DNA of 64,000 nucleotides, taken from NCBI GenBank assembly GCA_024690825.1, contig JAILOK010000098.1, forward strand, positions 1-64,000, given 5' to 3'. Within the stretch, counting starts at the first letter, position 1; each line of letters begins with the position of its first letter. The position numbers and the translations under genes were made by a program. The notes beneath the pieces are model-generated. The model did not search any database. It saw only the letters and a list, made by a program, of their open reading frames with translations, and had not been told where the DNA came from. Below are positions 54,690-63,968 of the stretch, piece after piece. Origin of the DNA: Lachnospiraceae bacterium (GTDB lineage Bacteria > Bacillota > Clostridia > Lachnospirales > Lachnospiraceae).

Positions 54690-54975
54690 AGAAATGTCCT
54701 GCCTTGAAAAATTAAATTCTGAAGGATTATCATATATATTAAACGGAATGTTGGAGTGTGTTGAAAAAAAAAGTGCGTCAGAAGAGGAAATTGAGGCAAT
54801 AAGGAGGCTGGAAAGTGATGGGAGAGAAATTGCCGGAAGAAGGGTTTCTTCTTATGCCTGTGCAGTATTAAGTTTTTTAAGCATCATACAGTATCATGGA
54901 TCTGACGAGGATGTCCTTGGACTGTTAGCTGCATGGAATAATTCGGGTAATATATCAGATAAAAGGGCAGTCTGA
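54676..54975 (+). CDS. Small helical partner protein, immunity-like
   Basis: A 99-residue acidic, mainly helical protein (LEKLNSEGLSYILNGMLECVEKKSASEEEIEAIRRLESDGREIAGRRVSSYACAVLSFLSI). There is no signal peptide and no known motif. The ATG at 54676 has AGGGAGG about 10 nt upstream. It overlaps the HExxH gene by 14 nt, the layout of toxin/immunity pairs. The final codons (DKRAV and stop) are inside the right copy of the terminator repeat, so the gene end was provided by the host site. Confidence 0.65.
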   Translation: MKKIEEMSCLEKLNSEGLSYILNGMLECVEKKSASEEEIEAIRRLESDGREIAGRRVSSYACAVLSFLSIIQYHGSDEDVLGLLAAWNNSGNISDKRAV

Positions 54976-54989
54976 TGACTGTCCTTTTT
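54958..54989 (+). terminator. Terminator, right copy of the 32-bp direct repeat
   Basis: Identical to 54039-54070. It contains the stop codon of the 54676 gene and terminates the cassette. Confidence 0.88.
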
Positions 54990-55042
54990 GAGGGTATCAG
55001 AATGAAGATACCTCTGACATGTTAAAAGAAAGGTATTAAAGC

Positions 55043-58000
55043 ATGAAACGTCATTACGGAAAAATACTGGCATTTATGATACTGTTCTCGATGATCTTCG
55101 GCCTTCCGGGGGTGTCTTTTGCTGCCGAAACCGGAGAAAGCGTTGAAACCGGAGAGACCATAAGCGAAGATGAGGCAGAAGGCGGGACTTCGATATCGGA
55201 AGACATTTCCGGCGGGGTTGATGATAATTCAGCCGAAATGGGAGAGTTATCCGGGAATACTGCTGAAGGATCGGTGTCAGATGATGAGTGTATCGAAAAA
55301 GACCCGCTAACGGGATTGTCAGAAGAAAGTGCTTCAGCGATAACACTTCCCACATCATACAGCAATTACACCCTTGGCAGCCGGGTGACAGAAAACATAC
55401 CGGTAAGCGGTCTTACCAAATGGTATAAGCTTTCATTGGATCAGACCAGGATAATGATGCTCAGCCTGACATCCACCAAATATCCGCATCTGTATATCTA
55501 TGACAGTAACGGCGAACAGGTACGCGGATTTGACGGCCGCGGGAACTACTACCTTGGATTATTAAAGGGTAGTTACTATATCAAACTGATCACGAGCAGC
55601 CTTAATGAAACATACGATCCTTCTGTTGATACAAGTTCATTTTGTATTACTGCGCAGCAGGTGGACAATCACTACCAGTCTTTTGTTGAGGATTATGAAG
55701 ATCCCGCATCTCTTAACGATACGAAAGCCACAGCAGATGAGATCCGACCGGATAATGTATATCACGGTATTGTTTGTGCAAATAATAAAAGAGACTGGTA
55801 TAAGCTGACGGTAAGCGAGGACAACACATATATCCAGCTGTCTCAGTCGGATTATTATGATTATGATGGAGAGATCACTATCTATAATGACTCTGACAGC
55901 GTTATTGCACGTCAGAATGATGCGGATGCGATGACAGTCAGGCTTCTGTCAAGAGGTACTTATTACATAATGGCTTCGCGTTTTAATGCGGATAATAACA
56001 TTTACGGCATAACCTCATATAAGATCGCTATAGGGAAGGATGCAAAAAGAAATGAGCATGTAACTTTGTATATGCCTGATGACGGAACAGAGTATACCCT
56101 TAACGAACGAAAGACCGTGCATCTGACAGGAAATAATAACACCACTCAGTATAAGCTTAATCTTTTTGACCGTGCGCATATCCTGAAAGTGAATGTTACG
56201 GCAACAAATAATGCATATCCGTATCTGTATATCGGTGATATTTATGGAAGATATCTGGAAACACAGCAGGGCGCGGGAACCATGTACATAGGTTTAACGG
56301 AAGGCGCTTATGCGATAAGACTATATTGTAACAGTCCGGGTAACGATGTGAGTTTTTGCCTGACAACCATAGATCCTGATAATAACAACCCGAGTATCAG
56401 AGAAGACTACAGAGACAGCCGCACAAGGAACAATACAGATCTGGATGCAAGTGAGTTTCAAAAAAATGTCGGAGAAGTGATCGATATACGGGGAATACTG
56501 GGCCGGAACAATATCAGGGACTGCTACAGATTCACTGTCTCCTGTCCATCCGTGTTCAGTGTTTCACAGAAGGATTATCGCTCTTACGGTGCTACGATGA
56601 CACTTAAGGATAAAAACGGAAACCGGATACTGTATCAGAGTGACGAGAACGGATCAAAGCAGTGCACCATCCAGAAAGGGATTTATTATCTGTATGCCGA
56701 GCGTTTCAACTGGCAGAATAATGATTATGGTGTAACCTCCTACAGGGTCACGCTCTCAGATGCACCCGGGGTGGATACCTGTACGGTCACATATGACGGA
56801 AACGGTGCCGAATCCGGTACCGTACCTGAAGCTCAAAGATATATCAAAGGAGAAAATGTTTCTGTTAAGGGATTCGGAGATCTAAAGAAGACGGGTCTGG
56901 TCTTTAAGGGCTGGTGTGAAAACAGAGACGGTACGGGAAAGCTGTACTCGGAAGATGATATATATGAGAACATCCAGAAAGATCTTACCCTGTATGCTGT
57001 ATGGATGGAGCCTCATTATATAAACGAGAGAGTAAAGTCGGTCATAAACGGCAAAGGCTATGGAACCTACAGCTTTAAGCTTGTTTCAGATGATAACAAG
57101 GTCCTGAAAAATACCGGTATCTCATATTATTTTACAGACGGGTCAGGTAACAGACTTCCTGAAAATTTCGTGGCTTCAAGTGACGAAAACGGACTTATCA
57201 CCATAAGGACGAAAACCTATGACAATCTGTCAAGTCTTTCTGCTTCTCCTGTAACGGACCGGGTATCTGCCAATCTGGTATATAAACCTGACGGTTCGAG
57301 GAATGTATTGTCAAATACCAGTGTCATATTTGATATCACCGTGGAGCCCCTTTCTTTTTCGCAGGAATGGACGATGGGTACCAAGGCTTCTGTTGAAGCA
57401 GGTATAGGCGAAGGAGTCGGATTGACTCTCGGTCCTCTTGAGGCGAAAGCATCTGTCGCGGAGGCGGAGGCATCTGCCGAAGTCGGAACGACAATGGATC
57501 TGAAGCACGAGTACGTATCCGGAAAAAGAAATCTCGAGATAGGGCAGGCTTTTAATACCAAGATCGGAATAAACGGTTCAGTTGGTCCGAAAGCGGATGT
57601 GGAAGCCGGAGTTCATGTGGATGCTGCCCTTGCTACGGCAGAGGCAGGAATGAAGCTTGGACAGATGATGCGGCTTGCCGAAAAGATAAATGATTACCGG
57701 GCCTCTGCACAGGATATGAAGGACGTCGGCAGGTTTCTGCTCGCAACGGAGGCTGTTGGAACGGGAAACGCTTTTCTGGTGGGTTTGATCACGCTTATCG
57801 ATAAGAGTCCCTTTAATAATGTCGCCTGCGGGACGGATATCACTGCCGAAGCAGGCGTGAATGTCGGATCGGTGAAGGTCTACGATGTTAATAAAGCCGG
57901 TGGTGACAATACTCTGGCTGAAGGCTCGCTGCTGTCGGGCGGATATAACAGTGTTTATTCCAACGAGGCATCGATAGATGTTTCAAAAGATGCGGCATCT

Positions 58001-60946
58001 TCTAAAAAATCCATGAAAAAAGAGTCGGCGCTCGATGTAAAGGCATTGTCTGCGTCTACATCGATCACGCCTGCGGGAAAATGTGAAGTGGGTGTTTACA
58101 AGAGGGAATTTCTTCCCAAAAACTACTCTCTGACAGCGGAATATGACGGAGGAAAGAAACTGACGGTAAGAGAGCTGTCGGGTCTTGGGATAACGCAGAA
58201 ACCGGCGCAGGCAGGAAACTGGTTTTATGCAGAATTCGAAAACATGGATATTGATCAGGAAGAATATGATGTTCTCGAATACAAGGGGGAGAATCTCGAA
58301 AGACTGTGCAGCAATATCTCTCCCATTGACAGTTTTGTCAACGGAAACAGTCTGTTCATTTTGGATTCTGTCTTTTCCGATATTAATGAATATGTCCAAA
58401 AATCCGGAGTTGATGCCGAGTACAGTAAAGAAATATCCGAGACTGAAAAGTACGGTTATGATCTGAATCTTGGGCTCATGCTTGAACTGGCTGTCAAAGC
58501 GGGTGTGGGATACAAAGGCACGGAACAGACCACTTATGTAAGAGAAAGAGGTATATATAAGTCTTTTAAAACAAACGAAGATGAATTTTACAATGGCCTG
58601 GTTGTTCCCACAGCTGTAAATGATGTAAATATTTCGCAATATGAACTGAAATTTTCCGATCTGGTCTCGGAGGCTGCCAACACCGTAATAGCGGAAGCAA
58701 AGAAATATATCAAAAAAGTTGTTACTTCTGTGAAAGAAGAAGCCAAAGAAGCATTCTGTTCGGCGAAAGCCATATTAAGCGAGGGATTTAATAAAAACTG
58801 GAAGATAGTGATAGAAGCCGTCAAGGACGGAAACTTAACTGCATCTACCGAAAGCCTGAAGCATACTGCTGCGGATCAGCTGGACTGTGAACTGGTATCC
58901 TATACTATCTCCACTCACGGTGATCATACTGATGTAAGTGACGGGATGAATCTGATGGCTGCAGGCGATCATCTGGGAGGATCCGCTGTAACTTTAGGCA
59001 GTCCTTATGATGTGTATGTAACTGAAGAAGACGGTCAGACAGAGGTTGTGGACTTTTCAGAGGCTCCTCTTACGATAACACTCGAATATTCCGATGCCAT
59101 GCTCGAGGCTGCGGGCCTTACATCTGATAATGAGGATAATATAGAGATATTCAGATACGATGAGAATAGTTGTGATTATATAAGTGTCGGCGGTAAAGTT
59201 GACAAGGCGGCAAATTCCGTTACCGTGGACGGGATAACAAGCCATGGTCAGTTCATTCTGGCTGTGCAGGGCAAAGATCCTGAAAACGGAAGCAAGCCGA
59301 AACCGGATGATGGAAATAAACCCGTTGAAAAAGAGGATGAGGTGGAGCCGGGTGACCTCCCCGAAGGAAGGACTGCGCCCGAAGGCATCTGGGTCGGCGG
59401 CTTGAAGAAGAGCTACCCTTACACCGGAAAAGCCATAAAGCCTTCGATCAGGGTGTATAAGGGAAGCCGCAGGCTTACAGAAGGCACTGATTATACGCTG
59501 TCGTATAAGAATAATAAGAATGTCGGCATTAATGCCTGTATTTCGATCAACTTCAAAGGCAATCTGTCAGGAACAGAAAACATGTCCTTTGAGATCGAAA
59601 AGAATCCTCTTAAGAATGTTTCCTATGAAGAGGACGGACTGGTGGTATCCTATAAGGCGGGCGGGAAGCATAACAATATCAGGCCTGTTCTTACCATGAA
59701 CGGGGTAAGGTTAAAGTATTCGGACAAAGATTTTGAATACATCTATATTGATGCAAAAACCAGGCAGAAAAGCGACTGCATCGATGTGGGTGATTATATT
59801 GTCAGCATGGGAGCAAAGACGACGAGCAGGGGATATACCGGTTTCATCGAAGTTCCCTTTACGGTCACCGATAAACCTGCCATGTGTGATGTAACAGTGA
59901 CTCCTTCAAAAAAGAGCCTGCCTTACAACGGTACAAAGCAGATCCCGGAATTTTCCTTAAAGCACAATGGTCAGACCCTGAACAACAGCGCGTATAAAAT
60001 GCTTACCGTATCAGGTGATGACTATACCGAACCCGGAAATCATACCGTTATATTCAAGGGCAACGGTACGGATCTGATCGGCAGCAGGAGCTTCACTTAT
60101 AAGATCACCGGAAAGAGAAGTCTTGCAGATTCAGGGGTGACGGCAGTCATTGCCCCGGCAGATCTCGATAAAGATGGAAAAGTTCCCTATGCTTACGGAG
60201 GCGCAAAGCCGAAGGTTGTTATTACATATAACGGAAAAAGGCTTAAGGAAAAGACGGATTACACTCTGTCCTACAAGGATAATAAGAAAGCCGGGCAGCC
60301 GGCAAAGGTTACGGCTAAAGGAAAGGGAAACTATAAGGGAAGCAAAGTGCTTCACTTTACGGTGTCACAAAGGGACCTTTCCTCGATGCTCCTTACCGTA
60401 AACGACAGGGCAGAAAGCCGGACAACAGGGGATTACATGAAGAATCCCATACTGTTTACGGATACGGATTACAAGGATCAGAAATTAAAGAAGGGTATTG
60501 ATTATACGGCGGAATTTACCGTATCTTCCGGAAACGCAAAGCCGGTCCCGGGCGATACCGTGACTGTAAATATCGAGGCAAAGCCGGGTGGTAAATATAA
60601 GGGTAAGGCATCTGCCTCATTTAAGATAATAGAGAAGTCAAAGGATATATCGAGGGCAAAGGTGAAGGTGAACAAAAACAAGGCTTATCCCTACACGGGA
60701 AGCGCCGTAAAGCCTGTCCCTGCTGATATCGAGATCACCCTGGACGGAAAACCGCTGTCAGCATCCGACTATGATATCGTATCTTATTACAATAATATAA
60801 ACCGTGGGAAAAGTGCGGTTTTGATAATTTCCGGCAAGGGGAATCTCTGCGGCTCTAAGGCCGTTAAGTTCAAGATCGGAGCCGCCTCCGTCAGAAAGAA
60901 CTGGGACGGCCCGGTCATATTCAGATATCTCATATATAATAGGTAA
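55043..60946 (+). CDS. Giant secreted protein with PPC-like, InlB and YTGKAIKP-type modules
   Basis: A 1967-residue protein. Signal peptide (ending VSFAA), an acidic linker (ISEDEAEG, SEDISGG, SGNTAEGSVSDDE), three to four beta modules resembling bacterial pre-peptidase C-terminal domains (WYKLSLDQTRIMMLSLTS.., GTYYIMASRFNADNN), one InlB repeat (GLVFKGWCENRDG), then an Ala/Gly-rich segment (about 770-1000) with GPLEAKASVAEAEASAEVG and AGVHVDAALATAEAGMKLG that looks amphipathic. The last 500 residues hold four to five modules starting YPYTGKAIKPSIRVYKG or YNGTKQIPEF, shared with the pseudogene at 38541. There is no LPXTG. Its end overlaps the Rrf2 gene by 17 nt on the other strand. Probably an extracellular adhesin-like protein. 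Confidence 0.82.
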   Translation: MKRHYGKILAFMILFSMIFGLPGVSFAAETGESVETGETISEDEAEGGTSISEDISGGVDDNSAEMGELSGNTAEGSVSDDECIEKDPLTGLSEESASAITLPTSYSNYTLGSRVTENIPVSGLTKWYKLSLDQTRIMMLSLTSTKYPHLYIYDSNGEQVRGFDGRGNYYLGLLKGSYYIKLITSSLNETYDPSVDTSSFCITAQQVDNHYQSFVEDYEDPASLNDTKATADEIRPDNVYHGIVCANNKRDWYKLTVSEDNTYIQLSQSDYYDYDGEITIYNDSDSVIARQNDADAMTVRLLSRGTYYIMASRFNADNNIYGITSYKIAIGKDAKRNEHVTLYMPDDGTEYTLNERKTVHLTGNNNTTQYKLNLFDRAHILKVNVTATNNAYPYLYIGDIYGRYLETQQGAGTMYIGLTEGAYAIRLYCNSPGNDVSFCLTTIDPDNNNPSIREDYRDSRTRNNTDLDASEFQKNVGEVIDIRGILGRNNIRDCYRFTVSCPSVFSVSQKDYRSYGATMTLKDKNGNRILYQSDENGSKQCTIQKGIYYLYAERFNWQNNDYGVTSYRVTLSDAPGVDTCTVTYDGNGAESGTVPEAQRYIKGENVSVKGFGDLKKTGLVFKGWCENRDGTGKLYSEDDIYENIQKDLTLYAVWMEPHYINERVKSVINGKGYGTYSFKLVSDDNKVLKNTGISYYFTDGSGNRLPENFVASSDENGLITIRTKTYDNLSSLSASPVTDRVSANLVYKPDGSRNVLSNTSVIFDITVEPLSFSQEWTMGTKASVEAGIGEGVGLTLGPLEAKASVAEAEASAEVGTTMDLKHEYVSGKRNLEIGQAFNTKIGINGSVGPKADVEAGVHVDAALATAEAGMKLGQMMRLAEKINDYRASAQDMKDVGRFLLATEAVGTGNAFLVGLITLIDKSPFNNVACGTDITAEAGVNVGSVKVYDVNKAGGDNTLAEGSLLSGGYNSVYSNEASIDVSKDAASSKKSMKKESALDVKALSASTSITPAGKCEVGVYKREFLPKNYSLTAEYDGGKKLTVRELSGLGITQKPAQAGNWFYAEFENMDIDQEEYDVLEYKGENLERLCSNISPIDSFVNGNSLFILDSVFSDINEYVQKSGVDAEYSKEISETEKYGYDLNLGLMLELAVKAGVGYKGTEQTTYVRERGIYKSFKTNEDEFYNGLVVPTAVNDVNISQYELKFSDLVSEAANTVIAEAKKYIKKVVTSVKEEAKEAFCSAKAILSEGFNKNWKIVIEAVKDGNLTASTESLKHTAADQLDCELVSYTISTHGDHTDVSDGMNLMAAGDHLGGSAVTLGSPYDVYVTEEDGQTEVVDFSEAPLTITLEYSDAMLEAAGLTSDNEDNIEIFRYDENSCDYISVGGKVDKAANSVTVDGITSHGQFILAVQGKDPENGSKPKPDDGNKPVEKEDEVEPGDLPEGRTAPEGIWVGGLKKSYPYTGKAIKPSIRVYKGSRRLTEGTDYTLSYKNNKNVGINACISINFKGNLSGTENMSFEIEKNPLKNVSYEEDGLVVSYKAGGKHNNIRPVLTMNGVRLKYSDKDFEYIYIDAKTRQKSDCIDVGDYIVSMGAKTTSRGYTGFIEVPFTVTDKPAMCDVTVTPSKKSLPYNGTKQIPEFSLKHNGQTLNNSAYKMLTVSGDDYTEPGNHTVIFKGNGTDLIGSRSFTYKITGKRSLADSGVTAVIAPADLDKDGKVPYAYGGAKPKVVITYNGKRLKEKTDYTLSYKDNKKAGQPAKVTAKGKGNYKGSKVLHFTVSQRDLSSMLLTVNDRAESRTTGDYMKNPILFTDTDYKDQKLKKGIDYTAEFTVSSGNAKPVPGDTVTVNIEAKPGGKYKGKASASFKIIEKSKDISRAKVKVNKNKAYPYTGSAVKPVPADIEITLDGKPLSASDYDIVSYYNNINRGKSAVLIISGKGNLCGSKAVKFKIGAASVRKNWDGPVIFRYLIYNR

Positions 60947-61361
60947 AGGCCTCTTCTTCGTTTTCGATTATCTTGGCAAGGGTGATGCTGTCGAGATATC
61001 CGGTGACTACATCGTAAAGACCTTTATAAATGGGAAGCGTGAGGCATCCCTCAAGTCTCGGGCAGTTGTTGGGCTCACAGTCCATACAGCTTACCGGTGT
61101 CAGCGTCCCTTCCGCGCTTTCAAGGATCTCTCTGACAGTTATCTTTGAGGGATCCCTCGAAAGCCTGTATCCTCCCAGATGTCCCTTGTTTGCGGTTAAA
61201 AGCTGGCTTCTGTTTAGAAACGGAACGATCTGCTCCAGATATTTTTTCGAAATATCCTGTCTTTTTGAAATATCCTTTAAAGAAACAAACCCCTCTTCAT
61301 AATGCTCGGCAAGATCGATCATCATCCTGAGCGAATACCTGCCTTTTGTTGAAATCTTCAT
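60930..61361 (-). CDS. Rrf2-family transcriptional regulator with four cysteines
   Basis: A 143-residue winged-helix regulator of the Rrf2 family. The N terminus MKISTKGRYSLRMMIDLAEH and the KDISKRQDISKKYLEQIVPFL recognition helix region are typical. After the dimer helix, CMDCEPNNCPRLEGC places cysteines as in IscR/NsrR-type Fe-S regulators, whereas CymR lacks them, so an Fe-S cluster is plausible. It is divergent from the MetY-CysK operon and probably controls it; three AAAACCTA half-sites lie in that gap. Convergent with the giant gene, with overlapping 3' ends. Confidence 0.88.
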   Translation of the reverse strand: MKISTKGRYSLRMMIDLAEHYEEGFVSLKDISKRQDISKKYLEQIVPFLNRSQLLTANKGHLGGYRLSRDPSKITVREILESAEGTLTPVSCMDCEPNNCPRLEGCLTLPIYKGLYDVVTGYLDSITLAKIIENEEEAFTYYI

Positions 61362-61391
61362 ATTTAGCTCCCCTTTCTTATTCTACATATA

Positions 61392-61554
61392 ATTGATAAC
61401 ACGGATCGCTTCGCTGCCTGCGGCAGCTCTCACGATCCTAAAAACACTCGCAATCCGTGCAACAGCACTACTTGCTCGTGTTTTTCGTCTCACAAAGTAC
61501 GAATGTTTTCATGCGAGCATGAAACATTCGTACTTTGCTCGACTTGTTATCAAT
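61392..61554. repeat. Multi-stem palindrome, element D
   Basis: ATTGATAACA (61392-61401) pairs with TGTTATCAAT (61545-61554). Inside are CACGGATCGC against GCAATCCGTG, and a long hairpin AAAGTACGAATGTTTTCATG / CATGAAACATTCGTACTTT (61494-61536). It occupies half of the 336 nt between Rrf2 and metY. It may be a MITE-like insertion or a folded RNA. Confidence 0.7.
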
Positions 61555-61562
61555 ATACTACT

Positions 61563-61653
61563 AATCCAGTAGGTTTTCAAGAAAAATTTTTAAAAACCTA
61601 TTGACAAACCCAAAAAGGTGCATTATTATAATCAAAAATCAAAACCTACCAAA
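61563..61653 (+). promoter_or_regulatory. Promoter of the metY-cysK operon with repeated AAAACCTA half-sites
   Basis: TTGACA (61601-61606), 17-nt spacer, TATTAT (61624-61629). The motif AAAACCTA occurs at 61593-61600 and 61641-61648, and inverted (TAGGTTTT) at 61570-61577 within CTACTAATCCAGTAGG. They flank and overlap the -35 and the start. This is the expected position for repression by the divergently encoded Rrf2 protein when cysteine is plentiful; inference. Confidence 0.65.
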
Positions 61654-61697
61654 CACATAGGAGTAATCCAAAAACAAAAAAGAGAGGAGATTTTATT

Positions 61698-62987
61698 ATG
61701 AGCGGACACGAATATAAATTCGAAACAAAGCAGCTTCACGTGGGACAGGAACAGGCCGATCCGGCAACGGATGCAAGGGCGGTGCCGATCTACCAGACCA
61801 CTTCCTACGTTTTCCACAGCGCACAGCATGCAGCTGACAGATTCAACTTAAGGGATGCCGGCAATATATACGGAAGACTTACCAATTCAACCCAGGGAGT
61901 TTTAGAAGAAAGAGTAGCAGCCCTTGAGGGCGGAGTTGCAGGGCTTGCGGTTTCAGCCGGAGCAGCGGCAGTCACTTATTCCATACTTGCACTTGCAGGA
62001 GCGGGAGACAATATAGTAGCTCAGGAATCCATCTACGGAGGAAGCTACAATCTCCTTGACAATACGCTTCCCAACTACGGGATCAAGACAAAGTTCGTAA
62101 ACATCCATGATCTTGATAAGGTAAAGGCAGCCATAGATGACAAAACGAAGGCTGTATATATCGAGACACTGGGAAATCCGAATTCAGATATACCGGATAT
62201 CGAGGCTCTGGCCGGGATAGCGCACAGCCACAAGATCCCTTTGGTTATCGATAATACATTCGGAACACCGTTCCTTATCAGACCTATCGAATACGGTGCA
62301 GATATAGTTGTTCATTCCGCTACGAAATTTATCGGCGGACATGGCAGCACACTCGGCGGCATCATAGTGGACAGCGGAAAGTTTGACTGGAAGGCATCAG
62401 GAAAATTCCCGCAGTTTACGGAGCCCAATCCTTCATATCACGGGGTATCATTCGTCGGAGCAGTAGGACCTGCAGCCTATGTCACCTACATCAGAGCCAT
62501 CCTTCTGCGCGACACAGGATCTTGTATTGCTCCCATAAGCGCATGGATCCTTCTTCAGGGACTTGAGACTCTGTCATTGCGTCTTGAAAGACATGCGGAA
62601 AATACAAAGAAGGTAGTGGAATTCCTTTCAAAGCATCCTCTGGTGGCAAAGCTTAACCATCCGTCGCTTCCTGACCATCCCGATCATGCACTCTACGAGA
62701 AGTATTTCCCGAACGGAGGAGCATCGATCTTTACCTTTGACATCAAGGGCGGACAGAAGGAGGCCTATACCTTCATAGATAACTTAAAGATATTCTCACT
62801 TCTGGCAAATGTTGCCGATGTGAAGAGCCTCGTGATCCATCCTTACGACACAACGCATGCGGAGATGACACCCGAGCAGCTTGCTGAGGTCGGTATCAGC
62901 GAGAGCACCATCAGACTCTCCATCGGAACCGAGCATATCGACGATATCATCTGGGATCTGTCACAGGCATTTGATGCAGTAAAATAA
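61698..62987 (+). CDS. metY: O-acetylhomoserine sulfhydrylase (MetY)
   Basis: A 429-residue Cys/Met-metabolism PLP enzyme that makes homocysteine from O-acetylhomoserine and sulfide. PLP lysine K210 is in [18 protein letters not shown], with the upstream DNTFGTPFL and the YETS-less sulfhydrylase insert, so it is a MetY rather than MetB/MetC. The sequence before it, [14 protein letters not shown]-type, is present as [14 protein letters not shown]. The GAGAGGAG site lies 8 nt before the ATG. It is followed by cysK after 25 nt in the same operon. Confidence 0.92.
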   Translation: MSGHEYKFETKQLHVGQEQADPATDARAVPIYQTTSYVFHSAQHAADRFNLRDAGNIYGRLTNSTQGVLEERVAALEGGVAGLAVSAGAAAVTYSILALAGAGDNIVAQESIYGGSYNLLDNTLPNYGIKTKFVNIHDLDKVKAAIDDKTKAVYIETLGNPNSDIPDIEALAGIAHSHKIPLVIDNTFGTPFLIRPIEYGADIVVHSATKFIGGHGSTLGGIIVDSGKFDWKASGKFPQFTEPNPSYHGVSFVGAVGPAAYVTYIRAILLRDTGSCIAPISAWILLQGLETLSLRLERHAENTKKVVEFLSKHPLVAKLNHPSLPDHPDHALYEKYFPNGGASIFTFDIKGGQKEAYTFIDNLKIFSLLANVADVKSLVIHPYDTTHAEMTPEQLAEVGISESTIRLSIGTEHIDDIIWDLSQAFDAVK

Positions 62988-63012
62988 AAACATATATAAG
63001 GAGGAAAAAAAT

Positions 63013-63951
63013 ATGTCAGATATAAAAGAAAGCTCACTGGAGCTCATAGGAAAAACACCGTTACTGAAACTCAACAACTATTCAAAAAAAGCAGGCGCCA
63101 CTGACGCAACGCTTATCGCGAAGCTTGAATATTTAAATCCCGCCGGCTCCGTAAAGGACAGGATCGCTCTTTCGATGGTAGAGGATGCCGAAAAGAAGGG
63201 ACTTCTTAAGCCCGGTGCGACGATCATCGAGCCTACAAGCGGAAATACCGGAATAGGCATCGCGGCTGTGGCTGCAGCAAAGGGATACAAGGCGATCATC
63301 ATCCTTCCCGAGACCATGAGCGTTGAAAGGAGAAACCTTCTCAAGGCATATGGTGCGGAACTTGTACTCACAGAGGGTGCAAAGGGAATGAAGGGCGCGA
63401 TCGCAAAGGCTGAAGAGATCCGCGATCAGACCGAGGGCTCCGTGATCCTCGGACAGTTCGTAAATCCCGCAAACCCGGGAGTACACAGGGAAACAACAGG
63501 TCCCGAAATATGGGAGCAGACCGACGGAAAGGTCGATATCTTTGTAGCCGGCGTAGGTACGGGCGGAACCGTCACAGGTGTCGGTGAATATCTTAAAACT
63601 AAAAAGCCTGATGTGAAGGTCGTTGCGGTAGAACCGGCTTCCTCCCCGGTTCTGTCAAAGGGAACCGCAGGATCTCACAAGATCCAGGGCATTGGCGCGG
63701 GCTTTGTACCGGATGTCCTCAATACAAAGGTTTATGACGAGGTCATCACTGTTGAAAATGACGATGCCTTTGCCGAAGGCAAAGCCTTTGCGGTATCCGA
63801 GGGAATCCTCGTGGGTATCTCCTCCGGTGCCGCACTCAAGGCCGCCACAGTTCTTGCAAAGAGAGAGGAGAACAAGGGAAAGAACATAGTGGTCCTGCTT
63901 CCTGACTCAGGCGACAGATACCTCTCAACACCGCTTTTCACTGCGGATTAA
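63013..63951 (+). CDS. cysK: Cysteine synthase A, second paralogue
   Basis: A 312-residue O-acetylserine sulfhydrylase. PLP lysine K48 in [19 protein letters not shown], the [12 protein letters not shown] phosphate loop, [15 protein letters not shown] and GISSGAA are all intact, and the C terminus is [13 protein letters not shown], the classic CysK ending. AAGGAGG precedes the ATG. It is the second gene of the Rrf2-linked operon, so it is probably the main regulated enzyme, while the copy at 845 is separate. Confidence 0.94.
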   Translation: MSDIKESSLELIGKTPLLKLNNYSKKAGATDATLIAKLEYLNPAGSVKDRIALSMVEDAEKKGLLKPGATIIEPTSGNTGIGIAAVAAAKGYKAIIILPETMSVERRNLLKAYGAELVLTEGAKGMKGAIAKAEEIRDQTEGSVILGQFVNPANPGVHRETTGPEIWEQTDGKVDIFVAGVGTGGTVTGVGEYLKTKKPDVKVVAVEPASSPVLSKGTAGSHKIQGIGAGFVPDVLNTKVYDEVITVENDDAFAEGKAFAVSEGILVGISSGAALKAATVLAKREENKGKNIVVLLPDSGDRYLSTPLFTAD

Positions 63952-63968
63952 AAAAATGGAAAACATGG

